Below are positions 28,614-38,010 of a stretch of DNA of 64,000 nt, piece by piece. The stretch covers positions 2,810,001-2,874,000 of the forward strand of contig NC_060200.1 in the NCBI RefSeq assembly GCF_020623625.1. The letters are read 5' to 3'. Below the pieces are notes generated by a model that saw nothing but the letters and a program-made list of their open reading frames with translations, was not told the DNA's origin and ran no database searches. The stretch comes from Saccharomycodes ludwigii. Taxonomy: Eukaryota; Ascomycota; Saccharomycetes; Saccharomycodales; Saccharomycodaceae. Each line of letters opens with the position of its first letter. Positions within the stretch are counted from its first letter, which is position 1. The position numbers and the translations under genes were made by a program.

Positions 28614-31409
28614 TTATAGTTCATCATGCTCAAAAGAGGGAGCTTGATTGATATCATCGGTAGATCCTAAATCATTATCTGGAATCAAAACATTTTCTTC
28701 TCCAATATGGTCATTGATTTCATATGAATTGGATGGTGCATTGTAAGATGTTACAATATTTTCATTTTTATTGCTCATAGTTTCTGTAAATGTTTTATCT
28801 TTTGTATTCTCAGTGGTTAAGACTTTAGAAATATCTTTTTCTGGAAAAGCAATTTCTATAGTCTCTTCTTCAACTGTAGAATTATTAATAGAACCAGAAG
28901 CAGCTGCCACATGACCAGATGTTTCCACGGGTAGCGTTGTTTCATTGTTTATTTCCGAATAGGTTGATTCATATATAACGGTGGTCAATGTCTTAGTTTC
29001 GGTTTCGGTTTCAGTTTCGGTTTCAGTTTCTGCATCTGCTTCAGTTTCTGCTTCAGCTTCAGTTTCAATTTCAATTTCAGCTTCAATTTCATTTTCGGAC
29101 TCTAGCAAAATACCTGAAGTTGTAATTGGGTTAGCAGAAATAGTTGCGCTTTCATTAACAACAGTTTCTAATATAACCTCTTTGGAGATAACAGTAGAAG
29201 TGGTAGTAATAAAAGTAGCATCGGAGGAAGAAGAAGGAGAAGAAGAAGGAGAAGAAGAAGGAGAAGAAGAAGGAGAAGAAGAAGGAGAAGAAGAAGGAGA
29301 AGAAGAAGGAGAAACATCATTAATAATTGGTTCGAGGTCCGTACTAATGGTATGCATTCTTGCAGCAGAAGATATTATCGTGCTTTCGGTTTCAGTAGAA
29401 GGCGAACTATATTCTACAGATTCCACGGCTGGCTGTTGATAGGTAGAGGCAGTTTCAATTTTAACAGCAGCGGTGTTGCTTTCTATTTCATTAATAGTAT
29501 TGATGTAATTTGTAACAGACTCCGTTTCTTTAATATCAGTTTCTGTGGAGATACTAAATAATGGCTGAGTAGTAGTTGCTTCTTCCTTTGTAACGATTCC
29601 AGTTTCTCCGGTTATAATTTCTGTGGGGACACTAATCGATGACTGAATATTACCCTGATCCTTTTTTGCAGTAGTTTTTAAAGGAGGTTCAATTTCGACA
29701 TCCGTAGTGTCGGGTTGAAAAGTATCGGATGCAAGTTGAGAGCTTGTGGTATCTGGTTGAAAAGTATCCGATGCAATCTCAGAAGTGAAAGAGGTACCGG
29801 AGACTAAATTATCAGTTATAAACGTTTGGTACTCGATGGTAGATTCAGTGATATTATTAAGATCACCTTCATGGTCAAAGGTAGTTGGGATAGTATTGCT
29901 AAAGCTTTTATCAGACTTTGTTTCAAGCAGAGTGCTTACAAATGTATCTTCTTTTCCCTCTTCAATTGGTGCAGTAGCCAAAGTTTCAATGTTATTATTT
30001 GTCAATATAGTGCTAATGTGTTCACTTGTAGTTGAATAAGTTGTAGAAGTTGACATTATTTCATTTTCAGTTACAATATCGTGCTTATCAGTTAAATCAT
30101 TTAAAAACAGACTATCAAATGTCTCACTAGATATTGTATTACTAGGAATATCAGTACCAACAGTAGAAACAAAATCTTTATCTTTAATTAATGTAACCTG
30201 TTCTAATCCATCGTTAATGGTAAAATACGAGGACGAATCACCCTTTTTCCTTGAATTGTACCAATCCTTGGTACATTTGTAGACAATAGTATGCACGTTA
30301 TTTTTATAAGCTAGTTGGGCGATAAATGATAATAAAACAATAAAAATAATATTAATGAAGTAATTGAAAATCTTTTTAGACAAGGAAATAGAGGAACTCC
30401 AATTGGCAGGAATTCTAATCAAATGCACAATGTTCGATGCAGAGACGCTTGCCAAAATTTGGGAATCGGGGGAAAAACAAATTTTAGTGATAGCAAAAGC
30501 ATGAACGTTTTTAAAAAATTTTGCAACTTTCAGATCCCTTAATTTGATTAAAGCAATAGAATTTTCATTACCAGCCAACGCGCACAATTCACCTTTTGCG
30601 TCAATGTCCATCGAAGTTACACCCTTGAATTTTTTTGTGACTACTCTTGATTTCAACATGGAAATAGAACCACTTTTCACGCTAACAACGCTTAAAACAA
30701 CCCCAGTCGTTTTTTTCAAGGATGCTGCAATAATAAGTTCGTCATCGTTAATAAATCTAATCTTCGATAAAACCCAATCCTTGTTAAAATCGGTTTTACG
30801 AACAATAAATCTACCAGTGACTAAAGAAATGACTTCTAAGGTGCTTTCAGTAATATAACTTAGTACTTTACTATCAGGAGAAAAATGCAAATCTTTAACA
30901 TCATTGCCAGTCTCAATTTCATATTTTTCCATTAAAGTACGAGGATCTATAACACGTATAATTGTTGGTAAGGAAGAAGAAGCAATTGCAGCTGCAGTAC
31001 CGTCCTTAGATATAACTGTTAATTTGGTGTAATCTTCTGGATTACAACTACGGTTATAGTCGCAACTACCAACAAATTTTAAATGTTCATTTTCGTAAAC
31101 AAACTTTCTTAAATGTTTATTTTCGCCATTTTTAATGTTTGCAGAATTTTCATTACAGCCAATTAAAATAACACCATCTGAATAATCTAGAGTGGTCGGA
31201 GAATCATCGTTATCATCCAATTTTAATTCACGGAACTTCTTTATGATTTTCTTTTTTTTATTGAAGTTCACGTTTAAAGCGGTTATTTTGTTTGGTAAAC
31301 CATTTGCACCTTCGCCACCACCACCTGCGATCAATAAAATTGAATTGTTTATAAATTTTGCACCATAGATTGGATAATCCATGGTGTAGTTAGCAGTTTC
31401 AAACTTCAT
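28614..31409 (-). CDS. SEC12: Sec12/Sed4-type Sar1 GEF, ER membrane protein
   Basis: The 931-residue protein has a cytosolic WD40 beta-propeller over about residues 1-345. It includes the Gly-rich K-loop region (AGGGGEGANGLPN, about 28-40) that binds potassium and activates Sar1 in Sec12. One transmembrane segment lies at about 350-368. The lumenal tail of about 560 residues is rich in Ser, Thr and Glu, with PSSS and ET repeats, and it ends exactly in HDEL, the Erd2 retrieval signal. S. cerevisiae has Sec12 (471 residues, YNR026C) and Sed4 (1065, YCR067C). This gene lies between RAD18 (Sed4 side) and BUD17 (Sec12 side), so it is the unduplicated ancestor with a Sed4-like long lumenal domain. 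It starts COPII coat assembly. Confidence 0.92.
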   Translation of the reverse strand: MKFETANYTMDYPIYGAKFINNSILLIAGGGGEGANGLPNKITALNVNFNKKKKIIKKFRELKLDDNDDSPTTLDYSDGVILIGCNENSANIKNGENKHLRKFVYENEHLKFVGSCDYNRSCNPEDYTKLTVISKDGTAAAIASSSLPTIIRVIDPRTLMEKYEIETGNDVKDLHFSPDSKVLSYITESTLEVISLVTGRFIVRKTDFNKDWVLSKIRFINDDELIIAASLKKTTGVVLSVVSVKSGSISMLKSRVVTKKFKGVTSMDIDAKGELCALAGNENSIALIKLRDLKVAKFFKNVHAFAITKICFSPDSQILASVSASNIVHLIRIPANWSSSISLSKKIFNYFINIIFIVLLSFIAQLAYKNNVHTIVYKCTKDWYNSRKKGDSSSYFTINDGLEQVTLIKDKDFVSTVGTDIPSNTISSETFDSLFLNDLTDKHDIVTENEIMSTSTTYSTTSEHISTILTNNNIETLATAPIEEGKEDTFVSTLLETKSDKSFSNTIPTTFDHEGDLNNITESTIEYQTFITDNLVSGTSFTSEIASDTFQPDTTSSQLASDTFQPDTTDVEIEPPLKTTAKKDQGNIQSSISVPTEIITGETGIVTKEEATTTQPLFSISTETDIKETESVTNYINTINEIESNTAAVKIETASTYQQPAVESVEYSSPSTETESTIISSAARMHTISTDLEPIINDVSPSSSPSSSPSSSPSSSPSSSPSSSPSSSSDATFITTTSTVISKEVILETVVNESATISANPITTSGILLESENEIEAEIEIETEAEAETEADAETETETETETETKTLTTVIYESTYSEINNETTLPVETSGHVAAASGSINNSTVEEETIEIAFPEKDISKVLTTENTKDKTFTETMSNKNENIVTSYNAPSNSYEINDHIGEENVLIPDNDLGSTDDINQAPSFEHDEL
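28990..29100. repeat. Hexamer repeat in the SEC12/SED4 gene (Glu-Thr tract)
   Basis: Tandem GTTTCG/GTTTCA-type hexamers on the plus strand encode alternating Glu-Thr and Glu-Ala residues on the minus strand. Length variation among strains is likely. Confidence 0.8.
29226..29314. repeat. 12-bp minisatellite in the SEC12/SED4 gene
   Basis: About seven near-perfect copies of GAAGAAGAAGGA (plus strand) encode Pro-Ser-Ser-Ser repeats in the lumenal tail. The purine/pyrimidine strand bias is complete across the array. Confidence 0.9.
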
Positions 31410-31684
31410 AGTCTTTTTATAATTTGTTCTTGTTGGCTTGCTCTTAGAAAGCTTTTCGTTAGTTGATAATGTGAGTATGAAGTTTTTATTTTTTGTTTTC
31501 TTTTATTAAAAAAATTTTTTTTCTCCTTTTTACTTTTCCTTAAAAAAAAAAAAAAAAAAAAATAAAATAAAATAAAAAGGATTATTTTTATATGATATTA
31601 AGTCCTTGCGGACATTGCAAGTTCTATCGGAACAGATACTTTTCTGGATTAACAGAAGTCGAAGATATGATTGATATTTCACGT

Positions 31685-31732
<48 letters not shown>

Positions 31733-31852
31733 TGTATATGTAAAATATTTGTTTAATACAACCAATCCACAATTCAATTATAAATATCTTACAACAAAGA
31801 AAAAAGAAAAAGGAAAAACAATCTTTTTTTTTAAAATACCTCCAAAGATAAA
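31410..31852. promoter_or_regulatory. Divergent SEC12 / BUD17 promoter with T42 tract and Cbf1-type site
   Basis: TCACGTG at 31679-31685 directly abuts an uninterrupted run of 42 Ts (31686-31727), one of the longest homopolymers in the window. A second A-rich block lies at 31542-31577. Confidence 0.55.
31686..31727. repeat. T42 homopolymer
   Basis: An uninterrupted run of 42 Ts in the SEC12-BUD17 promoter, directly next to a TCACGTG site. Confidence 0.9.
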
Positions 31853-32857
31853 ATGACCACTTCTATTACCAGCACTACCAAAAAAAAAAATAAAAAAATA
31901 TTATCCATTCAATCACATGTTGTTCACGGATATGTTGGAAATAAGGCTGCCACTTTCCCTTTGCAATATAGAGGATGGGACGTGGATTGTTTAAATACCG
32001 TCCAATTTAGTAATCATCCAGGTTATGGCTCATTTTCTGGGTTCAAATATCCTTCCAATGAATTAACTGACATTTTACAAAATGGACTCTTAAATTTCCT
32101 AAAATTAAATTATTCTGCCATTTTGACCGGATATTATCCTTCGCCTGAGGGCTTTTTAAAAATAAGTGAAATTTTAGAGGAACAATACAATAGTAATAAA
32201 GATAATTGTGATATGAAATGGATATTGGATCCTGTTTTAGGTGATAATGGTAAATTATATGTTACTGAAGGAATGGTTGAAATTTATAAAAAAATATTAA
32301 CTGAATGCCACATATTTTGCTGTACACCTAACCAATTTGAAATGGAATTATTAACAGCTGGTCAAATTTCCACTTTTGACGACTTGTATAAAGGTTTTAT
32401 CAAGTTCCATGAGTTGTATCCCAATGTTAAATATATTGTAGTGACAAACTGCAACATTCAATTATTGCACAACAATTCACATGATGATAATATAATAGTT
32501 GCCTGTTACAATACTATAACCAATAAAATGCACTACTGTAAAACTCCCTTAATACCTGCAAGGTTTTCTGGGAGTGGCGATTTATTCACTGCATTGTTAA
32601 CAGACCAATTATTGCAAAACAATGATGGAGTGGTGGTTAATTCTTTACACGATGCTGTATTGAAAAGTATATTCTTAGTTGATCAAATATTAAGAAATAC
32701 TTTGGACTTATATATTAAAGATAATATCGGTAGTACGGATAATGCACAACCAGTGATAAAAGATTTGAAGCTTATTCAGTCTAGACATATTTTAGATATA
32801 ATTGATCCCACTTCACCATTTGAAGCAATAGAGTACGACCCTATGATATACTTTTGA
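31853..32857 (+). CDS. BUD17: Pyridoxal kinase-type protein (Bud17/Bud16 family)
   Basis: The 334-residue protein belongs to the pyridoxal kinase group of ribokinase-like enzymes. Visible motifs are ILSIQSHVVHGYVGNKAATFPLQ at the N-terminus, NHPGYGSFSG, ILDPVLGDNGKLYV, TPNQFEMELL and the anion-hole/catalytic block FSGSGDLFTALL. The reaction is ATP-dependent phosphorylation of pyridoxal, pyridoxine or pyridoxamine. S. cerevisiae has Bud16 and Bud17. BUD17 (YNR027W) follows SEC12 (YNR026C) directly, as here, which favours that name. A run of nine Lys/Asn codons near residue 10 comes from an A tract. Confidence 0.9.
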   Translation: MTTSITSTTKKKNKKILSIQSHVVHGYVGNKAATFPLQYRGWDVDCLNTVQFSNHPGYGSFSGFKYPSNELTDILQNGLLNFLKLNYSAILTGYYPSPEGFLKISEILEEQYNSNKDNCDMKWILDPVLGDNGKLYVTEGMVEIYKKILTECHIFCCTPNQFEMELLTAGQISTFDDLYKGFIKFHELYPNVKYIVVTNCNIQLLHNNSHDDNIIVACYNTITNKMHYCKTPLIPARFSGSGDLFTALLTDQLLQNNDGVVVNSLHDAVLKSIFLVDQILRNTLDLYIKDNIGSTDNAQPVIKDLKLIQSRHILDIIDPTSPFEAIEYDPMIYF

Positions 32858-33255
32858 GGTAAATGAATGGTATGTCGTATAAAAATATATAAATAAATCT
32901 TTGTCCGAACGATTTACGGAGTTTCATATCTGCGGACAAGTCATTTAGGACCTCCCTTTATCTTATTTTTATTTTGGGAATGTTTTATCTGTTGCAAAGT
33001 AATAAAACTAACCCTTTTTTTTTTTTTTTTTAATATTACTCACAAAAAAAAAAACAAAAAAACAAAAAGAAAAATCAAAATTCCAATAAATAAAGATAAC
33101 AAACACATTTATAACCTAATCTGTAATACTCAATCATCACCATTTCCTAAATTTAGCCTTAATAAATAGATAGATTTCTTTCAACAAGGAAAAAAAAAAA
33201 AAAAAAAAAAAAAATTTAAAATACATTTATATATATATAAGCCATCCAACTATTT
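32858..33255 (+). promoter_or_regulatory. ATG15 upstream region
   Basis: 398 bp with poly-T near 33017-33031, poly-A stretches near 33043-33061 and 33189-33213, and a TATATATATAA element near 33229-33240. An inverted repeat TTTGTCCGAACGATTTACGG ... CTGCGGACAA (about 32899-32939) may belong to the BUD17 3' end. Confidence 0.4.
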
Positions 33256-35003
33256 ATGATAAACAATTCTAACACCTTCAAGAAGAAATACGATGTGCAT
33301 GATGAATTTGTTGTTTCGACCCATCAAGGAACTGGCTATCCTACCAAGAAACAGCACTATTGCTTTTTAAATTTAAAAAAAACTAAAAATAAGCTAAAGT
33401 CTCAACTATTGACGATAATATCAATTATTATCATAATATTGTTTTTGTTGTTGAGATATTGTTATTCTTCAGGACTTTCTGTCAACTCTTTAAAATATAA
33501 AACTATTGAGTCATACGATTTCCATCAAGATAAAGTGCCAGAATTTGAATTAAAATACGCATTTAGACATGGTATTGGTCAATTTCAAGATTTCCATGAA
33601 ATGCTTGAGGTAGATGAATACGATAATAAAAATTTAGCTATATCATCTTTATTAGATTCAATAAATAAAAAAAAAAAGGTAACACAAATGAAGCTAATAA
33701 CAAATTACAACTCTCCACGACCTACATTACTTTAGCAAGAATGGTTAATAGAGATCCAGATTTTGTTGAGTCTTATTTGGATTATGCTAGGGAAAACCCA
33801 TCTATGGCCAATATGGTAAACCTGGAGTGGAATATGGATGAACTTGTCCTGGCCCCTAATTTAACTAATAGAGACACAGTTCTTGGGCTAGCTATAATGG
33901 CCTCGAACGCATATGTTTCTACTCCACATGAAGGTGACTGGAGAAATCTTACTGACCCATGGAATTCCCATATGGGTCATGGCTGGGATGGCAATGGTGT
34001 TAGGGGTCATGTTTTTGTTTGTGAAAACTTCAACATCGTAGTTATTTCATTGAAAGGAACTAGTTCTCAAGGATTACCAGGCACTGGTGGTGAGAAAGAT
34101 ACCATAGAAAATGATAAGATCAATGACAATTTATTATTTTCATGTTGTTGTGCCAGAGTAAGCTATTTATGGACAACAGTTTGCGACTGTTATACTAAAT
34201 CTTATACCTGTAATGAAAATTGTTTAGAGAAAGAGTTGAGACGTAAGGATAGGTATTTCCAAGCAACCTTGGATATATATAGAAATGTAACTGCATTATA
34301 TCCGAACAGTACGATATGGGTAACGGGCCATTCACTAGGCGGTGCTCTAGCAAGTTTATTAGGACGTACTTTTGGACTACCAGCGGTTACCTTTGAAGCT
34401 CCGGGAGACTTATTACCTACGAGAAGATTACACCTACCTATGCCGCCAGGGTTACCGACATATTTAGAAGGTATTTGGCACTTTGGTAACACCGCAGATC
34501 CAATTTTTGTTGGTACATGTAATGGAGCCAGTTCTTCTTGTTCGATGGCAGGGTACGCCATGGAAACATCATGTCATTCAGGAAAGGTTTGCGTATACGA
34601 TGTAGTTAAGGATAAGGGTTGGCATGTGAATATGTTAAACCATAGAATCCACACCGTTATAGATGAAGTTTTATTGAAGTATGATGAACCTGCTGAATGC
34701 AAGAAACCGGAGCCTTGTGTTGATTGTTATAATTGGAATTATATTGTAGATCGTGATACTGATAAAGACGATGATACTGATAAAGACGATGATACTGATA
34801 AAGACGATAATACTTCTGATCAGTCTAATAGCAACACAAACGTTGTAAGTTCCATCTCATCGGTGAGATCCACTACTGCTACCCTTATTTCAACTACAAA
34901 AAGTCCTACACTTACTAGTTCAAGTACTATAACATCCTCTAGTACATGTATTGGGCGTAACTTTTTTGGTTGGTGTACTGAGTATGGAGTGGGAATAATA
35001 TAA
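33256..35003 (+). CDS. ATG15: Vacuolar phospholipase Atg15, with an apparent frame break at an A11 run
   Basis: Atg15 breaks down autophagic and Cvt bodies in the vacuole. The N-terminal part (33256-33735) has a signal anchor (about residues 52-70) and the conserved KYAFRHGIGQ. The main part, open from 33669 and with ATG at 33741, has RDPDFVESY, FSCCCARVSYLW, the lipase box GHSLGG and CVDCYNW, ending at 35003. The two lie in different frames. The change must occur near the 11 As at 33667-33677: the second frame opens right after a TAA at 33666-33668 and reads KKKGNTNEANNKLQLST onward. One more A would make the gene continuous. Sequencing error, slippage on the A tract or real loss are possible. 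An 18-bp repeat gives DTDKDD units near the end. S. cerevisiae Atg15 has 520 residues. Position beside SED4 matches YCR067C-YCR068W. Confidence 0.9.
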
Positions 35004-35209
35004 CGAATCAATGATAATGATAACAGCTAGGGAAAATACTACATTTAATTTTTTAATTTTTTTTTTTTTTTTTTTTTTTGTCCTTTTTTTATAATTTGAT
35101 ATTTAATTTTGTTATAGGTTTATAAAATGTGTTTTACACTTTACTTGCTTATTTAGTTGTTTATTTGTTATTTTAATATGATTAGTTTATTTACTGATAT
35201 ATTTGTTGA

Positions 35210-37525
35210 TTACAAAGGTAGAGTTGGTTCCACATGATTGGGGAAACTTTCTTTCAAATAAGATTCAATAGCACTGTGATACTGCAAAACAACACTAGGT
35301 ATTCGCAAATCGATTTCTTCAACCCAAAAACTTTTTAATTCAGTTTCTCTAATTTTCCTTAATCTCAAACTTAGTTTTTTGACTGAAGTAATAAGTTTTC
35401 TGACAGATTCGTCGGTCAATTCCTTGGGATGATTATTTTTTAAATATTTTAAAGTTTTTAAACCAACCAAGCTTAAATAAACGGAAATAAAAATTAATTG
35501 ATCACTTAAATATCTAAACTTATGAAATTCCACATTTAGAAATAAATCCAATGCAATATCACAATTTGACGCTATCGCTTTTAGATCTTCCAGGGGTATC
35601 TTCGAGAAAACATGATCCAAGGGAAGGTGTTCGTTCATATAATTACCAACAAAAGTTCGTTCAACAACAAAATGATCATCTCCATTATTATATATTTTTT
35701 CTTGTTTTGCTAATTTACTATTGCCGTTACTGGTGACACTATTACTATTATTATTCACCTTCTTATTACTATCGGTATCTTGAGCAGATTCTAAGTTGGG
35801 GAAAACTTTTTGATGGTACCAAATGATTCTAGATAACACTTGAGAAAAATGAAAGTTAAAATCTATAAATTGACTAGTTGGTTGCGAAGTTAAATATTTC
35901 CATCTATTGTACCATTTATCAATGCATTCAATAAATTTATCTAGAGATTCAATAGTTGAAAGATTTGTCATACATTTGTATAAAATGGAATATAATGAAA
36001 TTTCAGCAATCATTCTACCATCAAAATTAGTAGCATTGGATAGATTCAAAGTTCTATTACATAATTTAATGCTTTCATCATTTAAAATACACATTCTACC
36101 ACTTAACACACTATGGGTTAAATGCACCAAACATAAATGGTTCCATAGTCTATAAGTTCTCAATCGTTCAAACATGTCATTAGAGTAAGTCATGGCGCTG
36201 TTCCTGGAACCGTTTTTGGAATTGGGTTTGTTATCTTGATGATAATTGTTAATACTGTATATTGACAAGCTATTCGATGGCGAGTTATTATAATCCTGAA
36301 AAGTCTGTAAAATGTTACCTGAAATATAGCATTGTATACCAAAGGCAGACAAATTCCACGCATCAAAAATCTGAATGTCGCTACTAAAAGAACTACTGTA
36401 TATGGATAAAATCACCAAACTTTGAATCAATTCAATACTAAAATTGACAGCGACCAATTCTTTTTCTAGATCTAATTTCAACTTATATAACAAATTCTTA
36501 TATATCCGTGTCTTCAAATCGTGGTAATATATGGTATATCTTAACGCTAAAACGCAAGATGTAGTTAATAACACACTACAATTACTTTTTCTTATCATCT
36601 GTACTAAATCTTCGACCGGAATGGATTCCGGGAAGGAAACCCAAGTTCCATAATTATCTTTGAATTCCCTAACTAACATTATGACTTCTGGAAATGTTAA
36701 AATATTCAGACCAATAACATCATTAGTCATTTCATCGTCATTATTATTAGTGGCCTCGTCTAATGGTGATTCATCATGTAAGTTTCTGATTTGTAATGGG
36801 ACATTTAATTTATGCACTAATCTTGAAAACGTAATAAATGGACTGAAAAGAGCAGAAAAATTTTTGTCCAAAACACTAGACGGGACATCAATATTGCTAT
36901 TACTTCTTGAATCCAAAGAACTGATAAGATCAACGGATTTTCCAAAATCTATAGCCTTAGCAGAGGGAGCAGAGAGGGAAGAAGAAGAGGGAGAAGAAGA
37001 AGAAGTGATTGAAGGATAAGAAGCAGATGCCCATAACGTATGCTGCTTCAAACTTTGAAGAAGTTCAACACATTTTAAAACATTTTCATTAATATTCGTT
37101 AGAGATTCGTTACCTAATCCATTATAATAATGGGCGCTGTACAAATTTCTGGCCAGCTCGTTGGACGTGTCCATAATCTGTGCATTATCTTTTATTACAG
37201 TAGTAGTTTTAGTAGTAGCAGTATTAGCAATAATATTGCCATTAGAAGAAGTAGAAGATGATGATTTAGATAGTGTGTCTTCTAATAATTTTTGTAGGCT
37301 ACATTTTATATCTAATTTTTGACAATACATGCATCTAACATCATGTGCCATATTTACAGAAGGTATGCATTTAATCTTTTTGGTCCTACACTTTTCACAG
37401 GCTTTAAGAGTTCTAGGACCATTATTTATTCTTTTTCTAATTACTTTGACGGTATTGTTGATATTTTTCCCATTTGGACTGTTATGATTGTTGTTTTTTT
37501 CTTCAGAAGTCTTTTGTGAGCTCAT
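35210..37525 (-). CDS. Zn2Cys6 fungal transcription factor
   Basis: The 771-residue protein has an N-terminal binuclear zinc cluster, Cys43, 46, 53, 65, 68 and 75. The 11-residue spacing between the third and fourth Cys is longer than in Gal4-type clusters. Basic residues lie before (RKRINNGPRTLKA) and inside the cluster (RTKKIK). A middle region (about residues 285-450) reads as the helical regulatory domain common to such proteins, with FKDNYGTWVSFPESIP. The C-terminus is helical. The family acts as nuclear activators or repressors, often on CGG-triplet DNA. I cannot assign an orthologue, and the gene lies just beyond the end of the syntenic block, so context does not help. Target pathway unknown. 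Confidence 0.85.
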   Translation of the reverse strand: MSSQKTSEEKNNNHNSPNGKNINNTVKVIRKRINNGPRTLKACEKCRTKKIKCIPSVNMAHDVRCMYCQKLDIKCSLQKLLEDTLSKSSSSTSSNGNIIANTATTKTTTVIKDNAQIMDTSNELARNLYSAHYYNGLGNESLTNINENVLKCVELLQSLKQHTLWASASYPSITSSSSPSSSSLSAPSAKAIDFGKSVDLISSLDSRSNSNIDVPSSVLDKNFSALFSPFITFSRLVHKLNVPLQIRNLHDESPLDEATNNNDDEMTNDVIGLNILTFPEVIMLVREFKDNYGTWVSFPESIPVEDLVQMIRKSNCSVLLTTSCVLALRYTIYYHDLKTRIYKNLLYKLKLDLEKELVAVNFSIELIQSLVILSIYSSSFSSDIQIFDAWNLSAFGIQCYISGNILQTFQDYNNSPSNSLSIYSINNYHQDNKPNSKNGSRNSAMTYSNDMFERLRTYRLWNHLCLVHLTHSVLSGRMCILNDESIKLCNRTLNLSNATNFDGRMIAEISLYSILYKCMTNLSTIESLDKFIECIDKWYNRWKYLTSQPTSQFIDFNFHFSQVLSRIIWYHQKVFPNLESAQDTDSNKKVNNNSNSVTSNGNSKLAKQEKIYNNGDDHFVVERTFVGNYMNEHLPLDHVFSKIPLEDLKAIASNCDIALDLFLNVEFHKFRYLSDQLIFISVYLSLVGLKTLKYLKNNHPKELTDESVRKLITSVKKLSLRLRKIRETELKSFWVEEIDLRIPSVVLQYHSAIESYLKESFPNHVEPTLPL

Positions 37526-38010
37526 TTTATAAATTATTATTTAACTGCCTTTAATATGATTAGTACTTCTATTTTGATAAGAATTATCATTGTATCAGCC
37601 TTTGAAATATATTTAACAATAACCATAGTGAATTTTTTTTTAGAATATTTATGATAAAATATAAAGTAACAATATTACTTAACAAGTGGGTCATTTAACA
37701 TTAAATCTTTTTTTAGTGAAATATTTCTTATCTTTTAATATTAACAAATTATGACTGTTTATCCGACGGTATAACGGACATGCAATTGTTTTTGTTTTTG
37801 GTTACTTTAATACATTATTTTTTTTATTATATAACTAAATAAAATAAATAAATAAATTGAAAAAAAAAAAAAAAAAAAAAATGATATGTCATAATCTCAA
37901 AAATACATGAAGAAGAAACAAAATACATAAGAAATAACACAATAACCATTTAGCATTAAGATAAAAAAAAAGATATAGATAAAATATTGCTTGTTTCCTT
38001 TTTAATTACA
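37526..38010. promoter_or_regulatory. Divergent region between the Zn2Cys6 gene and the 38-kb gene
   Basis: 485 bp with poly-A at about 37860-37880 and T-rich blocks. A CCG-type half site (ATCCGACGGTATAACGG, about 37761-37777) contains two CGG triplets in the same direction that a Zn2Cys6 factor could bind. This is suggestive only. Confidence 0.4.

Noticed and set aside
28981-29439. Plus-strand ORF of Val-Ser and Glu-Gly repeats
   Set aside because: It is the complement of the repeat-rich lumenal tail of SEC12/SED4.
33679-33735. A short intron (GT at 33679, AG at 33734) joining the two ATG15 parts
   Set aside because: Removing these 57 bases leaves the frame unchanged, and the ends lack the yeast GTATGT and TACTAAC signals.
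33741-35003. Treating the lipase part as a separate gene starting at 33741
   Set aside because: The conserved Atg15 N-terminal part lies just upstream in another frame, and the open frame extends back to 33669, so one broken or slipping gene explains both.
35210-37525. Naming the Zn2Cys6 gene LEU3 or WAR1
   Set aside because: The wide Cys spacing hints at such members, but the basic region and the rest of the protein do not let me choose.
37987-38010. Start of the 38-kb gene at 37987
   Set aside because: The codon there is TTG. The first ATG is at 38011. The PSH1 and ROY1 starts were likewise moved to the first ATG (43347 and 48671).
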